Assembly (NCBI RefSeq): GCF_021555155.1
Contig: NZ_JAKGBU010000015.1
Coordinates: forward strand, 23,864-70,374
Direction: 5' to 3'
Source of the DNA: Rhizobium alarense
Lineage (GTDB): Bacteria; Pseudomonadota; Alphaproteobacteria; Rhizobiales; Rhizobiaceae
DNA length: 46,511 bases
Shown here: positions 7,826 to 16,665 of the stretch, piece after piece
How positions within the stretch are numbered: the first letter of the stretch is position 1
How the letters are laid out: every line of letters begins with the position of its first letter
The notes under the pieces: model-generated
Database searches by the model: none
What the model was told of the DNA's origin: nothing
Seen by the model: only the letters and a program-made list of their open reading frames with translations
Translations under genes and position numbers: made by a program

Positions 7826-9330
7826 GCTGCCAGATCCCGGATCTTGATGTGGTCGGCGACGCGCAGTGCCTGCGCGGCAACCGTGAGCGCAGGGTTTACC
7901 GCGGCCGAAGTCGGCAGATAGGAGGCGTCGACCACGAAGAGGTTCGGATGATCAAAGGCGCGGCACCAGACGTCGAGCGGCGCTTTCGCCGGATCGGCGC
8001 CGATGCGCACGGTGCCGCACTGGTGCGACGGCGTGCGCTTGTCGAAAGCGCGGGCGAGCACGATCGGGAACCCGGCCTTTTTCAGAGCGCGTTTCAGCTT
8101 TTGCACGAGGTCGAGATGGGCCTGCCAGTTGGTGCGCGTCCATTTGAGGACGATGCGGTCGCGGTCGACCATGATGCGGCTTTCGGGATGCGGCAGGTCC
8201 TCGCTCATTGCGTAGAAATCGATCGTGTGCGCGGCTGCCCGTTCCAGCAGCCATTCCGGCACGGACGGCATGTTGGCCTTCAATATCTTGCCCGAAACAC
8301 GGCCGAGAAGCTGGACATTGCCGAGCGGCGGACCGCCCTCTCCGTCGGAGAGGTAGTAGTCGTTGAAGCCGAATGTCTTCTGGTAGATCGCGGTGTTGCG
8401 ATAGAACGGCGAGACGCCGATCACGGCGCTCGAATTGTGGTTCATGAAGTTGCGGCCGACCTGGTCCGAGCTGTTGGCAAGCCCGTTCGGGAAAGCTTCC
8501 GAGGCCGAGCGCAACAGGAGCGCGGCGGATTGCACCGCGCCCGCCGAGAGGATCACCAGCTTCGGCGAAACGCTTTCGGACCGGCTATCCCGCGCATAGT
8601 GCACCGTCGACACGGTGCGCCCGTGCGGCGCCGTCGCGAGCCGCGTCACCCGGCAACGGGTCCGCAGCTCGACATTCGGATGTTTGAGCGCGTCGGCAAG
8701 GGCCGTGCTTTCCGCGTCCATCTTGCCGTCGTTGGCGTTCGGATGCGCATCCCAGGGGGTCTTCGCCCTGGCGAGCCAGCGGTCGAGGTCGACGCCGAGC
8801 GGCAGCGAATAGGGATGCAGGCCGTTCGCCTTCATCTTCGCCCGGACGTCGGCAATGGCAGGTTCGTCCGGCACGGGCGGAAAGGGGTAGGGCGCGGAAT
8901 GGTGCGGCTCCGTCGGATCCTCGCCGAGTACACCGCGCACGTTGTAGAGCGTTTCCGCCGCCGAATACCACGGCTCCAGTTCCTCGTAGCCGAAGGGCCA
9001 GGCCGGCGAGATGCCGTCCGCATGCTGCATCTCCTCGAAGTCCTCGCGGCGGTAGCGTACGAGGACCGCGCCGTAGAATTTCGAATTGCCGCCGACATTG
9101 TAATAGTTGCCGGGGTTGAAGGCGGTGCCGTCCGCCTCGTACCACAGCTCCCTGGGGCGGAAATGGCCGCGCTGGAAGATCGCCCGCTGGTCGCGGTTCT
9201 CGGGCCGGTCGGTCAGATGGTCGCCCGCCTCGAGGATGACGATTCTGGCTCCGGTCGGCGCAAGCCCGGCGGCGATGGTCGCGCCGCCGATCCCCGATCC
9301 GATGATGACGATGTCCGGCTGCGTGGTCAT
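7822..9330 (-). CDS. GMC-family oxidoreductase, second copy (distant paralogue)
   Basis: 502 residues from the ATG at 9330. A longer open frame exists upstream but overlaps the ABC ATPase gene and is not needed. Seen: FAD-binding GSGIGG at 11-16 with the ILEAGD strand, a YYNVGGNSKFYG segment equivalent to the GMC signature, HQCGTVRIG (catalytic His region) and the C-terminal SYLPTSAAVNPALTVAAQALR. This type is closer to the gluconate/pyranose and 3-keto-sugar dehydrogenase branch than to choline dehydrogenase; that placement is by eye. It starts seven bases after the ATPase gene. Two unlike GMC enzymes in one operon imply two oxidation steps or alternative substrates. Confidence 0.86.
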   Translation of the reverse strand: MTTQPDIVIIGSGIGGATIAAGLAPTGARIVILEAGDHLTDRPENRDQRAIFQRGHFRPRELWYEADGTAFNPGNYYNVGGNSKFYGAVLVRYRREDFEEMQHADGISPAWPFGYEELEPWYSAAETLYNVRGVLGEDPTEPHHSAPYPFPPVPDEPAIADVRAKMKANGLHPYSLPLGVDLDRWLARAKTPWDAHPNANDGKMDAESTALADALKHPNVELRTRCRVTRLATAPHGRTVSTVHYARDSRSESVSPKLVILSAGAVQSAALLLRSASEAFPNGLANSSDQVGRNFMNHNSSAVIGVSPFYRNTAIYQKTFGFNDYYLSDGEGGPPLGNVQLLGRVSGKILKANMPSVPEWLLERAAAHTIDFYAMSEDLPHPESRIMVDRDRIVLKWTRTNWQAHLDLVQKLKRALKKAGFPIVLARAFDKRTPSHQCGTVRIGADPAKAPLDVWCRAFDHPNLFVVDASYLPTSAAVNPALTVAAQALRVADHIKIRDLAA

Positions 9331-9337
9331 GATCGTC

Positions 9338-10453
9338 TCAGGCGATGCGGAGCTGGCTTGCGGGGTCGAAGAACACCGCCTTGTCGAGGTTGAACGCCAG
9401 CCGCGCCATCTGTCCGGCGGCAATCCTGACATCGGCGCGAAGGCGGGCGACGATTTCCTTGCCGCCAAGGTTCGTGACGGCGAAGGTGTCGGCGCCGGCC
9501 GGCTCGACGACTTCGATGAGGCATTCCCCCTCCGCGATGGTGCGCGCGTTGCGGTCGGCGCCGTCCGGGTCGGTCAGCGCCTCCGGACGGATACCGAAGA
9601 TGACGTCCCTGCCGCGATAGGCGCCGAGCCCGCCCGGGGCATCCGGCACCGACAGCAGCAGCGGCTCCGCCTGCGGGCGGGCCAGCGACACGGCGAGGCC
9701 GGCGCCGTTCTGCTCGATCTTGCCGTTGAGCAGGTTCATCGCCGGCGAACCCATGAAGTCGGCGACGAAGATGTTGGCTGGATTGTTGTAGATCTCCGCC
9801 GGCGAGCCGAACTGCTGCAGCACGCCGTCCTTCAGGACGGCGATCTTCGACGCGAGCGTCATCGCCTCGATCTGGTCGTGCGTCACATAGACGATGGTGG
9901 TCTTCATGCGCTGGTGCAGGCGCTTGATCTCCGTGCGCATATCGACGCGAAGCTTCGCGTCGAGGTTTGAGAGCGGCTCGTCGAAGAGGAAGAGCTTCGG
10001 GTCGCGCACCAGCGCCCGGCCCATCGCCACCCGCTGGCGCTGGCCGCCGGAAAGCTGGCCGGGCTTGCGGTCGAGCAGATGGCCGATCTGCAGCATGTCG
10101 GCGACCTGTTTGATCGCCTTGTCGCGCTCGTCCTTCGGCACGCCGCGGATTTCCATGCCGAAGGCGATGTTTCCGGCGACCGTCATGTTCGGATAGAGCG
10201 CGTAGGATTGGAACACCATGGCGATGTCGCGCTTGGAGGGATGCAGTCCGGCGACCGAACGGCCGTCGATCGAAATATCGCCCGATGTGATCGGCTCCAA
10301 TCCGGCGATGGTGTTGAGCAGCGTGGACTTGCCGCAGCCGGACGGGCCGACCAGCACGAGGAAGCCGCCTTCCTCGATTTCCAGGTTGATGTCCTTCAGG
10401 ATTTCCAGCGCGCCGTAGGACTTGCGCAGATTGCTGATCTTGAGGAACGACAT
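9338..10453 (-). CDS. Sugar ABC transporter ATP-binding protein (UgpC/MalK-type, CUT1)
   Basis: 371 residues. Walker A GPSGCGKST (36-44), Q-loop MVFQSYALYPNM, signature LSGGQRQR (134-141), Walker B LFLFDEP (154-160) and the switch His in YVTHDQIEA. After the ATPase domain is a MalK-type C-terminal regulatory domain with GSPAMNLL and FGIRPEAL. It energises uptake through the two permeases encoded just upstream (four-base gap). MalK-like ATPases often serve several CUT1 transporters, so it could be shared. Confidence 0.93.
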   Translation of the reverse strand: MSFLKISNLRKSYGALEILKDINLEIEEGGFLVLVGPSGCGKSTLLNTIAGLEPITSGDISIDGRSVAGLHPSKRDIAMVFQSYALYPNMTVAGNIAFGMEIRGVPKDERDKAIKQVADMLQIGHLLDRKPGQLSGGQRQRVAMGRALVRDPKLFLFDEPLSNLDAKLRVDMRTEIKRLHQRMKTTIVYVTHDQIEAMTLASKIAVLKDGVLQQFGSPAEIYNNPANIFVADFMGSPAMNLLNGKIEQNGAGLAVSLARPQAEPLLLSVPDAPGGLGAYRGRDVIFGIRPEALTDPDGADRNARTIAEGECLIEVVEPAGADTFAVTNLGGKEIVARLRADVRIAAGQMARLAFNLDKAVFFDPASQLRIA

Positions 10454-10457
10454 GGTC

Positions 10458-11339
10458 TTATCCTTTCACGGCGCCGGACATCAGGCCGCGAACGAAGTAG
10501 CGGCCGGAGACGACGTAGACGATGAGAGTGGGCAGGGCCGCGAGGATCGCGCCCGCGAAGTGGACGTTGTATTCCTTCACACCCGTCGAGGAGGAAACGA
10601 GGTTGTTGAGCGCGACGGTCATCGGAGTCGAGTTGGCGCCGGAGAAGGAGGCACCGAAGAGAAAGTCGTTCCAGATGTTGGTGAACTGCCAGATAACCGA
10701 GACGACGATGATCGGCCCGGAGGAGGGCAGCAGGATGCGGCGGAAGATCTGGAAAAAGCCGGCGCCGTCGATCTGCGCGGCTCTGACGAGCTCGGTCGGA
10801 AAGTTTTCGTAGTAGTTGCGGAAATAGAGCGTCGTGAAGCCGATGCCATAGACCACATGCACGAGGATGAGGCCCCAGATCGAGCCGGCTATGCCGAGCC
10901 AGCCCAGGATGCGCGCCATCGGGATCAGCACGATCTGGAACGGAATGAAGCAGGAGAGCAGCAGCAGGCCGAAGAAGGCGTTCGACCCCTTGAACTGCCA
11001 CTTGGTCAGGACGTAGCCGTTCAACGCGCCGATGATCGTCGAGATCGCCACGGCCGGAACGACCATCAGGATCGAGTTGATGAAGAAGGGCCGGAGGCCT
11101 GTCGGTTGTACGCCGATCTGCGCCGTCGACCACGCGGAAAGCCACGGGTCGATGGTCCAGACCTGTGGCAGGTTCAGCATGCCACCCTGGCGGATCTCGT
11201 CGAGCGGCTTCAGCGAGTTCACCAGCATCACATAGAGCGGCAGCAGGTAGTAGACGGCAAAGAGGATCAGCGCCGCGTAGATCAGCGCGCGCGTCAGCCG
11301 GTCGTGCGAAATGACATTGTCCTGGCTCGCAGCGCTCAT
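10458..11339 (-). CDS. Carbohydrate ABC transporter permease (MalG/GtsC-like)
   Basis: 293 residues from the ATG at 11339, which overlaps the stop of the other permease by four bases. About six membrane segments; the EAA coupling loop ELVRAAQIDGAGFFQIFRRI, which contacts the ATPase, is clear near residue 200. The C-terminal GRYFVRGLMSGAVKG is typical of MalG-type CUT1 permeases. It forms the inner-membrane channel with the adjacent permease. Order in the operon: binding protein, permease, permease, ATPase. Confidence 0.92.
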   Translation of the reverse strand: MSAASQDNVISHDRLTRALIYAALILFAVYYLLPLYVMLVNSLKPLDEIRQGGMLNLPQVWTIDPWLSAWSTAQIGVQPTGLRPFFINSILMVVPAVAISTIIGALNGYVLTKWQFKGSNAFFGLLLLSCFIPFQIVLIPMARILGWLGIAGSIWGLILVHVVYGIGFTTLYFRNYYENFPTELVRAAQIDGAGFFQIFRRILLPSSGPIIVVSVIWQFTNIWNDFLFGASFSGANSTPMTVALNNLVSSSTGVKEYNVHFAGAILAALPTLIVYVVSGRYFVRGLMSGAVKG

Positions 11340-12217
11340 CGGCCTTTGCCTCCGCGGATTTCGGAATAGAGGTAGGGAATGATGATCGAGAAGATCATCA
11401 CAAGCATGATGATCGCCGACGAAGCGCCGATACCCATCTGGTTGCGGGTGAAGGTGTAGGAATACATGAAGGTCGCCGGCAATTCGGTCGCCTGCCCCGG
11501 CCCGCCGCCGGTGAGCGCGACGACGAGGTCGTAGGCCTTGATGGCGAGATGGGCGAGCACGACGAAGGCGGAGAGGAAGATCGGCCGCATCAGCGGAATG
11601 ATGATGCGGCGGTAGACCGTCATGGTCGAGGCCCCGTCGATCTGGGCGGCCTTGATGATCTCGTTGTCGACGCCGCGGAGCCCCGCGAGGAACATCGCCA
11701 TGACGAAGCCGGACGATTGCCAGACGGCCGCGATCACGACGCAGTAGATCGCGTAGTTGCGGTCCTTGATCCAGGTGAAGGAAAAGCTCTCCCAGCCCCA
11801 GAGATGCATGGTGTTCTCGAGCCCGATGCCGGGATCGAGGAACCATTTCCAGGCGGTCCCGGTCACGATGAAGGAGAGCGCCATGGGGTAGAGGTAGATC
11901 GGCCGCAACACGCCCTCGGCCCGGATCTTCTGGTCAAGCAGGATCGCCAGCCCCAGCCCGAGCACCGAACAGATGGCGATGTAGAGCGAGGCGAAGATCG
12001 CGAGATTGCTGATTGCCCGCCACCAGTGCGGCAGCGCCCAGAGCTTCGAATAGTTGCTCAAGCCCACGAAGTTGTAGGAGGGCAGCATCTTGCTGTCCGT
12101 CATCGACAGGAAGCCCGTATAGGCGATGAAGCCGTAGACGAAGACGAGGACGATGAGAAAACTGGGCGCCAGCACGAGCTTCGGCAGAAGCTCCTGCAGC
12201 CGGCTTCGGCTATCCAT
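11336..12217 (-). CDS. Carbohydrate ABC transporter permease (MalF/GtsB-like)
   Basis: 293 residues from the ATG at 12217 (a GTG at 12229 would add four residues; the GGTGGT sequence six to ten bases before 12217 favours the ATG). Six or so hydrophobic segments and the EAA loop EIIKAAQIDGASTMTVYRRI mark a CUT1 permease. The LAPSFLIVLVFVYGFIAYTG N-terminal segment is the first membrane helix. It pairs with the downstream permease. A gap of about 160 bases carrying a strong hairpin separates it from the binding-protein gene, unlike the tight spacing elsewhere in the operon. Confidence 0.92.
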   Translation of the reverse strand: MDSRSRLQELLPKLVLAPSFLIVLVFVYGFIAYTGFLSMTDSKMLPSYNFVGLSNYSKLWALPHWWRAISNLAIFASLYIAICSVLGLGLAILLDQKIRAEGVLRPIYLYPMALSFIVTGTAWKWFLDPGIGLENTMHLWGWESFSFTWIKDRNYAIYCVVIAAVWQSSGFVMAMFLAGLRGVDNEIIKAAQIDGASTMTVYRRIIIPLMRPIFLSAFVVLAHLAIKAYDLVVALTGGGPGQATELPATFMYSYTFTRNQMGIGASSAIIMLVMIFSIIIPYLYSEIRGGKGR

Positions 12218-12280
12218 GGTCGATACCACCGTTGAAATCTGTTTCGGGCGGCGGGGCCTCGCCCTCGTCCGCCTGCCGGC

Positions 12281-12308
12281 ACCTTCTCCCCGCGAGCGGG
12301 GAGAAGGT
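12281..12308. repeat. 13-bp perfect hairpin between binding-protein and permease genes
   Basis: ACCTTCTCCCCGC, loop GA, GCGGGGAGAAGGT: a perfect 13-bp inverted repeat preceded by CGTCCGCCTGCCGGC, a common rhizobial intergenic palindrome context that may belong to the RIME-type repeats (from memory, not searched). Its position after the binding-protein gene resembles the intercistronic hairpins that raise binding-protein mRNA over permease mRNA in sugar ABC operons. Followed on the minus strand by GCCGGC, not by a T-run. Confidence 0.75.
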
Positions 12309-12379
12309 TATATGCCGTATCTCTCCGCAACCCTCCCCCGCAGCCGGAAGAGGGATAGCGTGAAGGCAGATGGGCCTGC

Positions 12380-13630
12380 TTACTTTGCAGCCTCGACGGC
12401 GGCAGCGAGTTCGGCGACGGCCTCCTCGGAGGAAAGCTCGCCGTTGAACTGGCGGGTCACGACGTCGTAGATCGCGTTCTTGACCGAAGCCGGATTGGCA
12501 TGGCCATGCGCCATCGAGCCCATCAGCGAGCCGTTGGTGTTGGCTTCGGCCAGATCCTTGATCGCCTTCTTGCCGCAATCGTCGAAGTCCGTGTCCGGAA
12601 CGTCGGTGCGGGCCGGTGCCGAACCCTTGACGACGTTGAAGGCCGACTGGAAGACCGGGCTTTCGATGGCCGACGCCATCTTCAGCTGTGCGGGAACCTT
12701 GTCGTCGGCGACCTTGAACATCGCGAACTGGTCGGAGTTGAAAGTCACCGAGCCCTGCGTGCCGGGGAAGCGCATGCAGACGAAGTCGGTGCCCGGCTTC
12801 TTGCCGGCCTTGATGAACTCGCCCTTCGCCCAGTCGCCCATGAACTGAACGCCGGCCTTGCCCTCGATCACCATGGCGGACGCGAGGTTCCAGTCGCGGC
12901 CGGAGAAGTTGTCGTCGACATAGGAACGCAGCTTCGTCATGCGGTCGAAGGCTTCCTTCATCTCGGCGCTGCCGAGCGTGGCCGGGTCGAGGTCGATGAA
13001 AGCCTTCTTATAGAAGTCGTTGCCGAGCGACAGCACGACTGCGTCGAAGATCGTCGCGTCCTGCCAGGGCTGGCCACCATGGGCAACCGGTGTGATGCCC
13101 TGTTCCTTGAACTTGTCGAGCAGCGCGATCAGTTCGTCCCAGTTCGCCGGTTCCTTGCCGCCGGCCGCGTCGAGAGCGGCCTTGTTGATCCAGACCCAGT
13201 TGGTCGAATGCACGTTGACGGGCGCTGCGATCCAGTGGCCGTCATACTTGGAAAACTGTTGCAGGGCGGTCGGGATCACCTTGTCCCAGCCCTCCTGCGC
13301 GGCCACGTCATCAAGATTGCCGAGTGCGCCTTCCTTGGCCCAGTCGAGAATGTCGAAGCCGAGCATCTGCACCGCCGTCGGCGCGTTGCCCGAGGTGACA
13401 CGGGCACGCAGCACCGTCATGGCTTCCGTGCCGCCGCCGCCGGCAACGGGCATGTCGGTCCAGGAGATGCCCTTGCCTTCCAGGTCCTTCTTGAGGACGT
13501 CGAGGGCCGCGGCCTCGCCGCCGGATGTCCACCAGTGCAGGACTTCGACGCCTTCGGCCGCCCTGGCCGATACGCTGCCCATCGTCATCATTACTGCTGC
13601 GATTGCTGTCGTCGTCAGAAACTTGCGCAT
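12380..13630 (-). CDS. Sugar ABC transporter substrate-binding protein (GtsA-like, glucose/mannose type)
   Basis: 416 residues from the ATG at 13630, preceded by GAGGAAT; a longer open frame upstream has no signal peptide and is rejected. Residues 1-24 form a Sec signal peptide ending ARA. The mature protein starts [16 protein letters not shown] and shares with the Pseudomonas GtsA glucose-binding protein the segments [45 protein letters not shown] and the late Cys in FDDCGKKA (recalled, not aligned). This supports a glucose-like hexose or hexose derivative as ligand. First gene of the nine-gene minus-strand operon. Confidence 0.9.
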   Translation of the reverse strand: MRKFLTTTAIAAVMMTMGSVSARAAEGVEVLHWWTSGGEAAALDVLKKDLEGKGISWTDMPVAGGGGTEAMTVLRARVTSGNAPTAVQMLGFDILDWAKEGALGNLDDVAAQEGWDKVIPTALQQFSKYDGHWIAAPVNVHSTNWVWINKAALDAAGGKEPANWDELIALLDKFKEQGITPVAHGGQPWQDATIFDAVVLSLGNDFYKKAFIDLDPATLGSAEMKEAFDRMTKLRSYVDDNFSGRDWNLASAMVIEGKAGVQFMGDWAKGEFIKAGKKPGTDFVCMRFPGTQGSVTFNSDQFAMFKVADDKVPAQLKMASAIESPVFQSAFNVVKGSAPARTDVPDTDFDDCGKKAIKDLAEANTNGSLMGSMAHGHANPASVKNAIYDVVTRQFNGELSSEEAVAELAAAVEAAK

Positions 13631-13742
13631 CGAATTCCTCCCGTTTGCAAGTTGTCGAAGGCGGGAGCCTCTTCCCGCCGGTCCGTGCCGCCGCCGTATT
13701 GCACGGCGAAGACGATGGAGCCACGGCTGCTGCCGCTGGCTC

Positions 13743-13762
13743 AATTTAAAACGTTACAAATT
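13743..13762. promoter_or_regulatory. LacI-type operator at the promoter of the sugar operon
   Basis: AATTTAAAACGTTACAAATT: outer AATTT/AAATT and central AACGTT give a 20-bp near-palindrome centred on CG, the usual form for LacI-family sites. It overlaps the predicted -10 region of the binding-protein promoter, so binding should repress it. The divergent lacI gene next door is the obvious regulator. Confidence 0.65.
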
Positions 13763-13774
13763 CCACCGAGTCAA
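13746..13774 (-). promoter_or_regulatory. Predicted sigma-70 promoter of the sugar ABC/GMC operon
   Basis: On the minus strand a TTGACT -35 (13774-13769), 17-bp spacer and TTTTAA -10 (13751-13746). This would start transcription about 110 bases before the binding-protein ATG. Prediction by eye; the overlap with the operator strengthens it. Confidence 0.5.
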
Positions 13775-13880
13775 GCACCGGCCGGCAAAACGATGTTTCC
13801 CGGGCTTAGCGCCTTGCATTTCAGCAATATCATGGTCCATTTCAGGCCGAAATGTCACGTTGCGCCGCAGCATTCCGCCG

Positions 13881-13895
13881 TTTAAATCGTTTGCA
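13881..13895. promoter_or_regulatory. Second LacI-type operator, upstream of the lacI gene
   Basis: Read on the minus strand, TGCAAACGATTTAAA, close to the general LacI-family consensus TGnAAnCGnTTnCA. It lies 39 bases before the lacI start and 119 bases from the other operator. Possible roles are autoregulation or looping with the first site. The rest of the 13631-13933 divergent region shows no gene. Confidence 0.55.
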
Positions 13896-13933
13896 TTGCA
13901 CGATTGCCGAACAGGATCGGCCTCTGTAAGCTC

Positions 13934-15022
13934 ATGCCGAATTTCCATACCAGCGAGCAATGTCCCGTCGTGCCAGTCAGTGACCTTCCCCCCGATCTCG
14001 AACGCGCCCGCGCGAGTGCCAGGGTCGGCAAGCCGACGCTGAAGACGATCGCCGACATCACCGGACTTGCGATCACCACCGTATCGCGTGCGCTCGGCAA
14101 TGCGCCGCAGATTTCGGAGAGCACTCGCAAGCGCGTGCATGCGGTCGCCGCGGAGATCGGCTACCTGCCCGATCGCGCCGCCCAGCGGCTGAAGACCGGC
14201 CGCACGAATGTCGTCAGCATCCTGCTCGACCCGCACGAGGAGATTCTCGGCTTCGGCACCTCGATCCTGCATGGCATCGCCCGCGGTCTCAAGGGCACGG
14301 CCTATCACCTGATCGTCACCCCCAACTTCCTTGACGGCAGCAATGTCGATGCGGTCAACTATATCATCCGCAACGGCATGGCCGACGGATTGATGTTTTC
14401 GCGAACCGAACCCTTCGATCCGCGCGTGCGCCTGCTGCTCGAAAACGGCTTTCCCTTCGTCACACACGGCCGCACGGAATTTTCCACATCGCATCCCTAT
14501 GTCGACTTCGACAATTTCGCCTTCGCGTACGAGGCGACGAAACGCCTCATCACCAAGGGCCGTCGCAAGGTGACCATTATCCTGCCGCCGAAGCGGCTGA
14601 CCTTCCACCAGCATATGCTGCACGGCTTCATGACCGCCGTGCGCGAGGCCGGTGTCGCCTACGAGATCCCGAGCGAACTCGACCTGGACAGCCCGGCCGA
14701 CATCATCCGCGACCATATGCGCCGGCGCATGGGCGAGACCGACCCGCCGGACGGCATCGCGTGTCCCGGCGAGGTCTCGGCGCTCGCCACGATCACCGGC
14801 ATGAGCGACCGGGGCCTGACGCTGGGTGCCGAATACGACATCGTTGCCAAACAGACCTCGCGCCTGCTCACGCAGATCCAGCCCAAGGTGGAGACGATCT
14901 ACGAGGATTTGACCGCGGCCGGCGAAGCGATGGGCAGCCTGCTCCTGAAGCGGATCGGTGGCGAACCGGTCGAGAACCTGGCCAACATCCAGAGCCCGCA
15001 GTTCAGCTTTCCAACGCCGTGA
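13934..15022 (+). CDS. LacI-family transcriptional regulator of the sugar/GMC operon
   Basis: 362 residues from the ATG at 13934; a TTG at 13904 is possible but would place the start against the operator. A hydrophilic N-terminal extension of ~34 residues precedes the helix-turn-helix PTLKTIADITGLAITTVSRALG (about 34-55), followed by the hinge and a periplasmic-binding-protein-like sensor domain. It ends with an ENLANIQSPQF segment. Divergent from the binding-protein gene with two LacI-type sites between, so it probably represses that operon until a sugar or oxidised intermediate binds. Its own transcript converges with the aldehyde dehydrogenase gene. Confidence 0.9.
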   Translation: MPNFHTSEQCPVVPVSDLPPDLERARASARVGKPTLKTIADITGLAITTVSRALGNAPQISESTRKRVHAVAAEIGYLPDRAAQRLKTGRTNVVSILLDPHEEILGFGTSILHGIARGLKGTAYHLIVTPNFLDGSNVDAVNYIIRNGMADGLMFSRTEPFDPRVRLLLENGFPFVTHGRTEFSTSHPYVDFDNFAFAYEATKRLITKGRRKVTIILPPKRLTFHQHMLHGFMTAVREAGVAYEIPSELDLDSPADIIRDHMRRRMGETDPPDGIACPGEVSALATITGMSDRGLTLGAEYDIVAKQTSRLLTQIQPKVETIYEDLTAAGEAMGSLLLKRIGGEPVENLANIQSPQFSFPTP

Positions 15023-15159
15023 GACCGGCTGGTCGCGTCTTGACGCTCTCTCGTCACGGCGGTCCGTCAGTGCAGGCGACATCTTCCCCGCACGACGAGA
15101 GATCGGGTGCAATCCGTCATGCCGCCCGGTGTGCCCGCCCGCAGTTGACGGGAGCTTTC

Positions 15160-16665
15160 TCATCGCGGCACCCACCAGCTGGTGCGCGCACCCACGTGCA
15201 TGTTGAGCGTCTTCGTCTCCGTGTAGTCCTCCACCGCATGGCGACCGAGCTCGCGGCCGAGGCCCGATTGCTTGTAGCCGCCAAAGGGCAGTTCCGAGGC
15301 GCCGTCCATGAAGGTGTTCATCCAGACCGTGCCGGCGCGCACCTTGCGGCCGATGGTGAGGCAGGTGTCGAAATCGCGACTCCAGACGCTGGCCGAAAGC
15401 CCGTAGTCGATCGCGTTGGCGATGCGGATCGCTTCGTTCGTCGTCTCGAAGGTGAGGACAGAAAGCACCGGGCCGAAGACCTCCTCGCGGGCAACGGCCA
15501 TCTCCGGTGCCACGCCGGACAGGATCGTCGGCGCCATGAACTGGCCGAGGCCGAGGTCGAGTGCCGCACCGCCAAGCGAGATGGAAGCACCGGCCTTTGC
15601 CGCATCGTCGACATAGGTGCCGATCCTGTCGAGATGCTGCGGCGTGATGATCGCGCCGACCTGCGTCGTCGGATCGAGCGGATCGCCTACCTTCACTTGT
15701 CTCGAAAGTTCTGCGATGCGGGTTGTAACGTCGGCGGCGATATCCTTGTGCAGGATCAGCCGCGAGCCGGCGTTGCAGCACTCGCCGGCATTGAACCAGG
15801 CGCCGAAGACGGCGGCGTCGACGAACGCGTCGAGATCGGCATCCGGGAAGACGATCTGCGGGTTCTTGCCGCCGAGTTCGAGCGAGACCTTCTTCAAGGT
15901 TTGCGCCGCGTTCGCCATCGTCAGCCGGCCGACGCCGGTCGAGCCGGTGAAGGAGACCATGTCGACATGCGGATGCGTCGTCATCACACTGCCCACCTCG
16001 GGGCCGGTGCCGGTGACGATGTTGACGACGCCCGCCGGGACACCGGCCTCGATGAGGATTTCGCCGAGCACGAGCGTCGAACCGGACGTCAGTTCCGAAG
16101 GTTTGACGATAGTCGTGCAGCCTGCGGCGAGCGCAAAGGGTAATTTTTGACTTACGATCAGGAACGGGAAGTTCCAGGGCGTGATGATCGACACGACGCC
16201 GACCGCGTCGCGCAGCACGACGCCGAGCGTGCCCTGTCCGAGTGTGTTGTAGCTCTCGCCATGCAGGTCACGGGCAAGGGCTGCCGCATAGCGCCAGATA
16301 TCGGCCGCGCCGCCGAGTTCGCCCTTGGCCTGGCTGATCGGCTTGCCGGATTCGATGCAGTCGAGGAAGGCAAGCTCGTCCGCCCGCGCGGCAATGAGGT
16401 CAGCGGCTTTGAGCAGGATGTTGGAGCGCTCGGCACCCGTCATGGTCGGCCATGGCCCGTCGTCGAAAGCCCTGCGGGCTGCCGCGATGGCGCGCTCGGC
16501 ATCGGCTCCGGTTCCGGCGGGATAGCGGCTGACCACGGTGCCGTGGCCGGGCGCAACGCGTTCGATGGCGCTGCCGGCACCTTGCGTCCAGGCGCCATCG
16601 ATCAGCATGCGGAAGTCGCGTGCCTTGAAGTCGTCGAGCGCCTTGGGTCTCACATGTGCGGTCAT
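15160..16665 (-). CDS. NAD(P)-dependent aldehyde dehydrogenase
   Basis: 501 residues from the ATG at 16665, chosen because GGGAG lies at a normal distance; an ATG at 16671 is also possible. Classical ALDH superfamily: TPWNFPF, the cofactor motif FTGSTGVGR, the general-base glutamate in LELGGKNP (about 263), and the nucleophilic Cys in FNAGECCNAGSR (about 297). Substrate is not evident; the nearest defaults are betaine-aldehyde or phenylacetaldehyde-type enzymes. It is the last gene of the lacI-afr-CoA transferase-hydratase operon, overlapping the hydratase stop by one base, so it probably oxidises an aldehyde formed in that pathway. Confidence 0.9.
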   Translation of the reverse strand: MTAHVRPKALDDFKARDFRMLIDGAWTQGAGSAIERVAPGHGTVVSRYPAGTGADAERAIAAARRAFDDGPWPTMTGAERSNILLKAADLIAARADELAFLDCIESGKPISQAKGELGGAADIWRYAAALARDLHGESYNTLGQGTLGVVLRDAVGVVSIITPWNFPFLIVSQKLPFALAAGCTTIVKPSELTSGSTLVLGEILIEAGVPAGVVNIVTGTGPEVGSVMTTHPHVDMVSFTGSTGVGRLTMANAAQTLKKVSLELGGKNPQIVFPDADLDAFVDAAVFGAWFNAGECCNAGSRLILHKDIAADVTTRIAELSRQVKVGDPLDPTTQVGAIITPQHLDRIGTYVDDAAKAGASISLGGAALDLGLGQFMAPTILSGVAPEMAVAREEVFGPVLSVLTFETTNEAIRIANAIDYGLSASVWSRDFDTCLTIGRKVRAGTVWMNTFMDGASELPFGGYKQSGLGRELGRHAVEDYTETKTLNMHVGARTSWWVPR

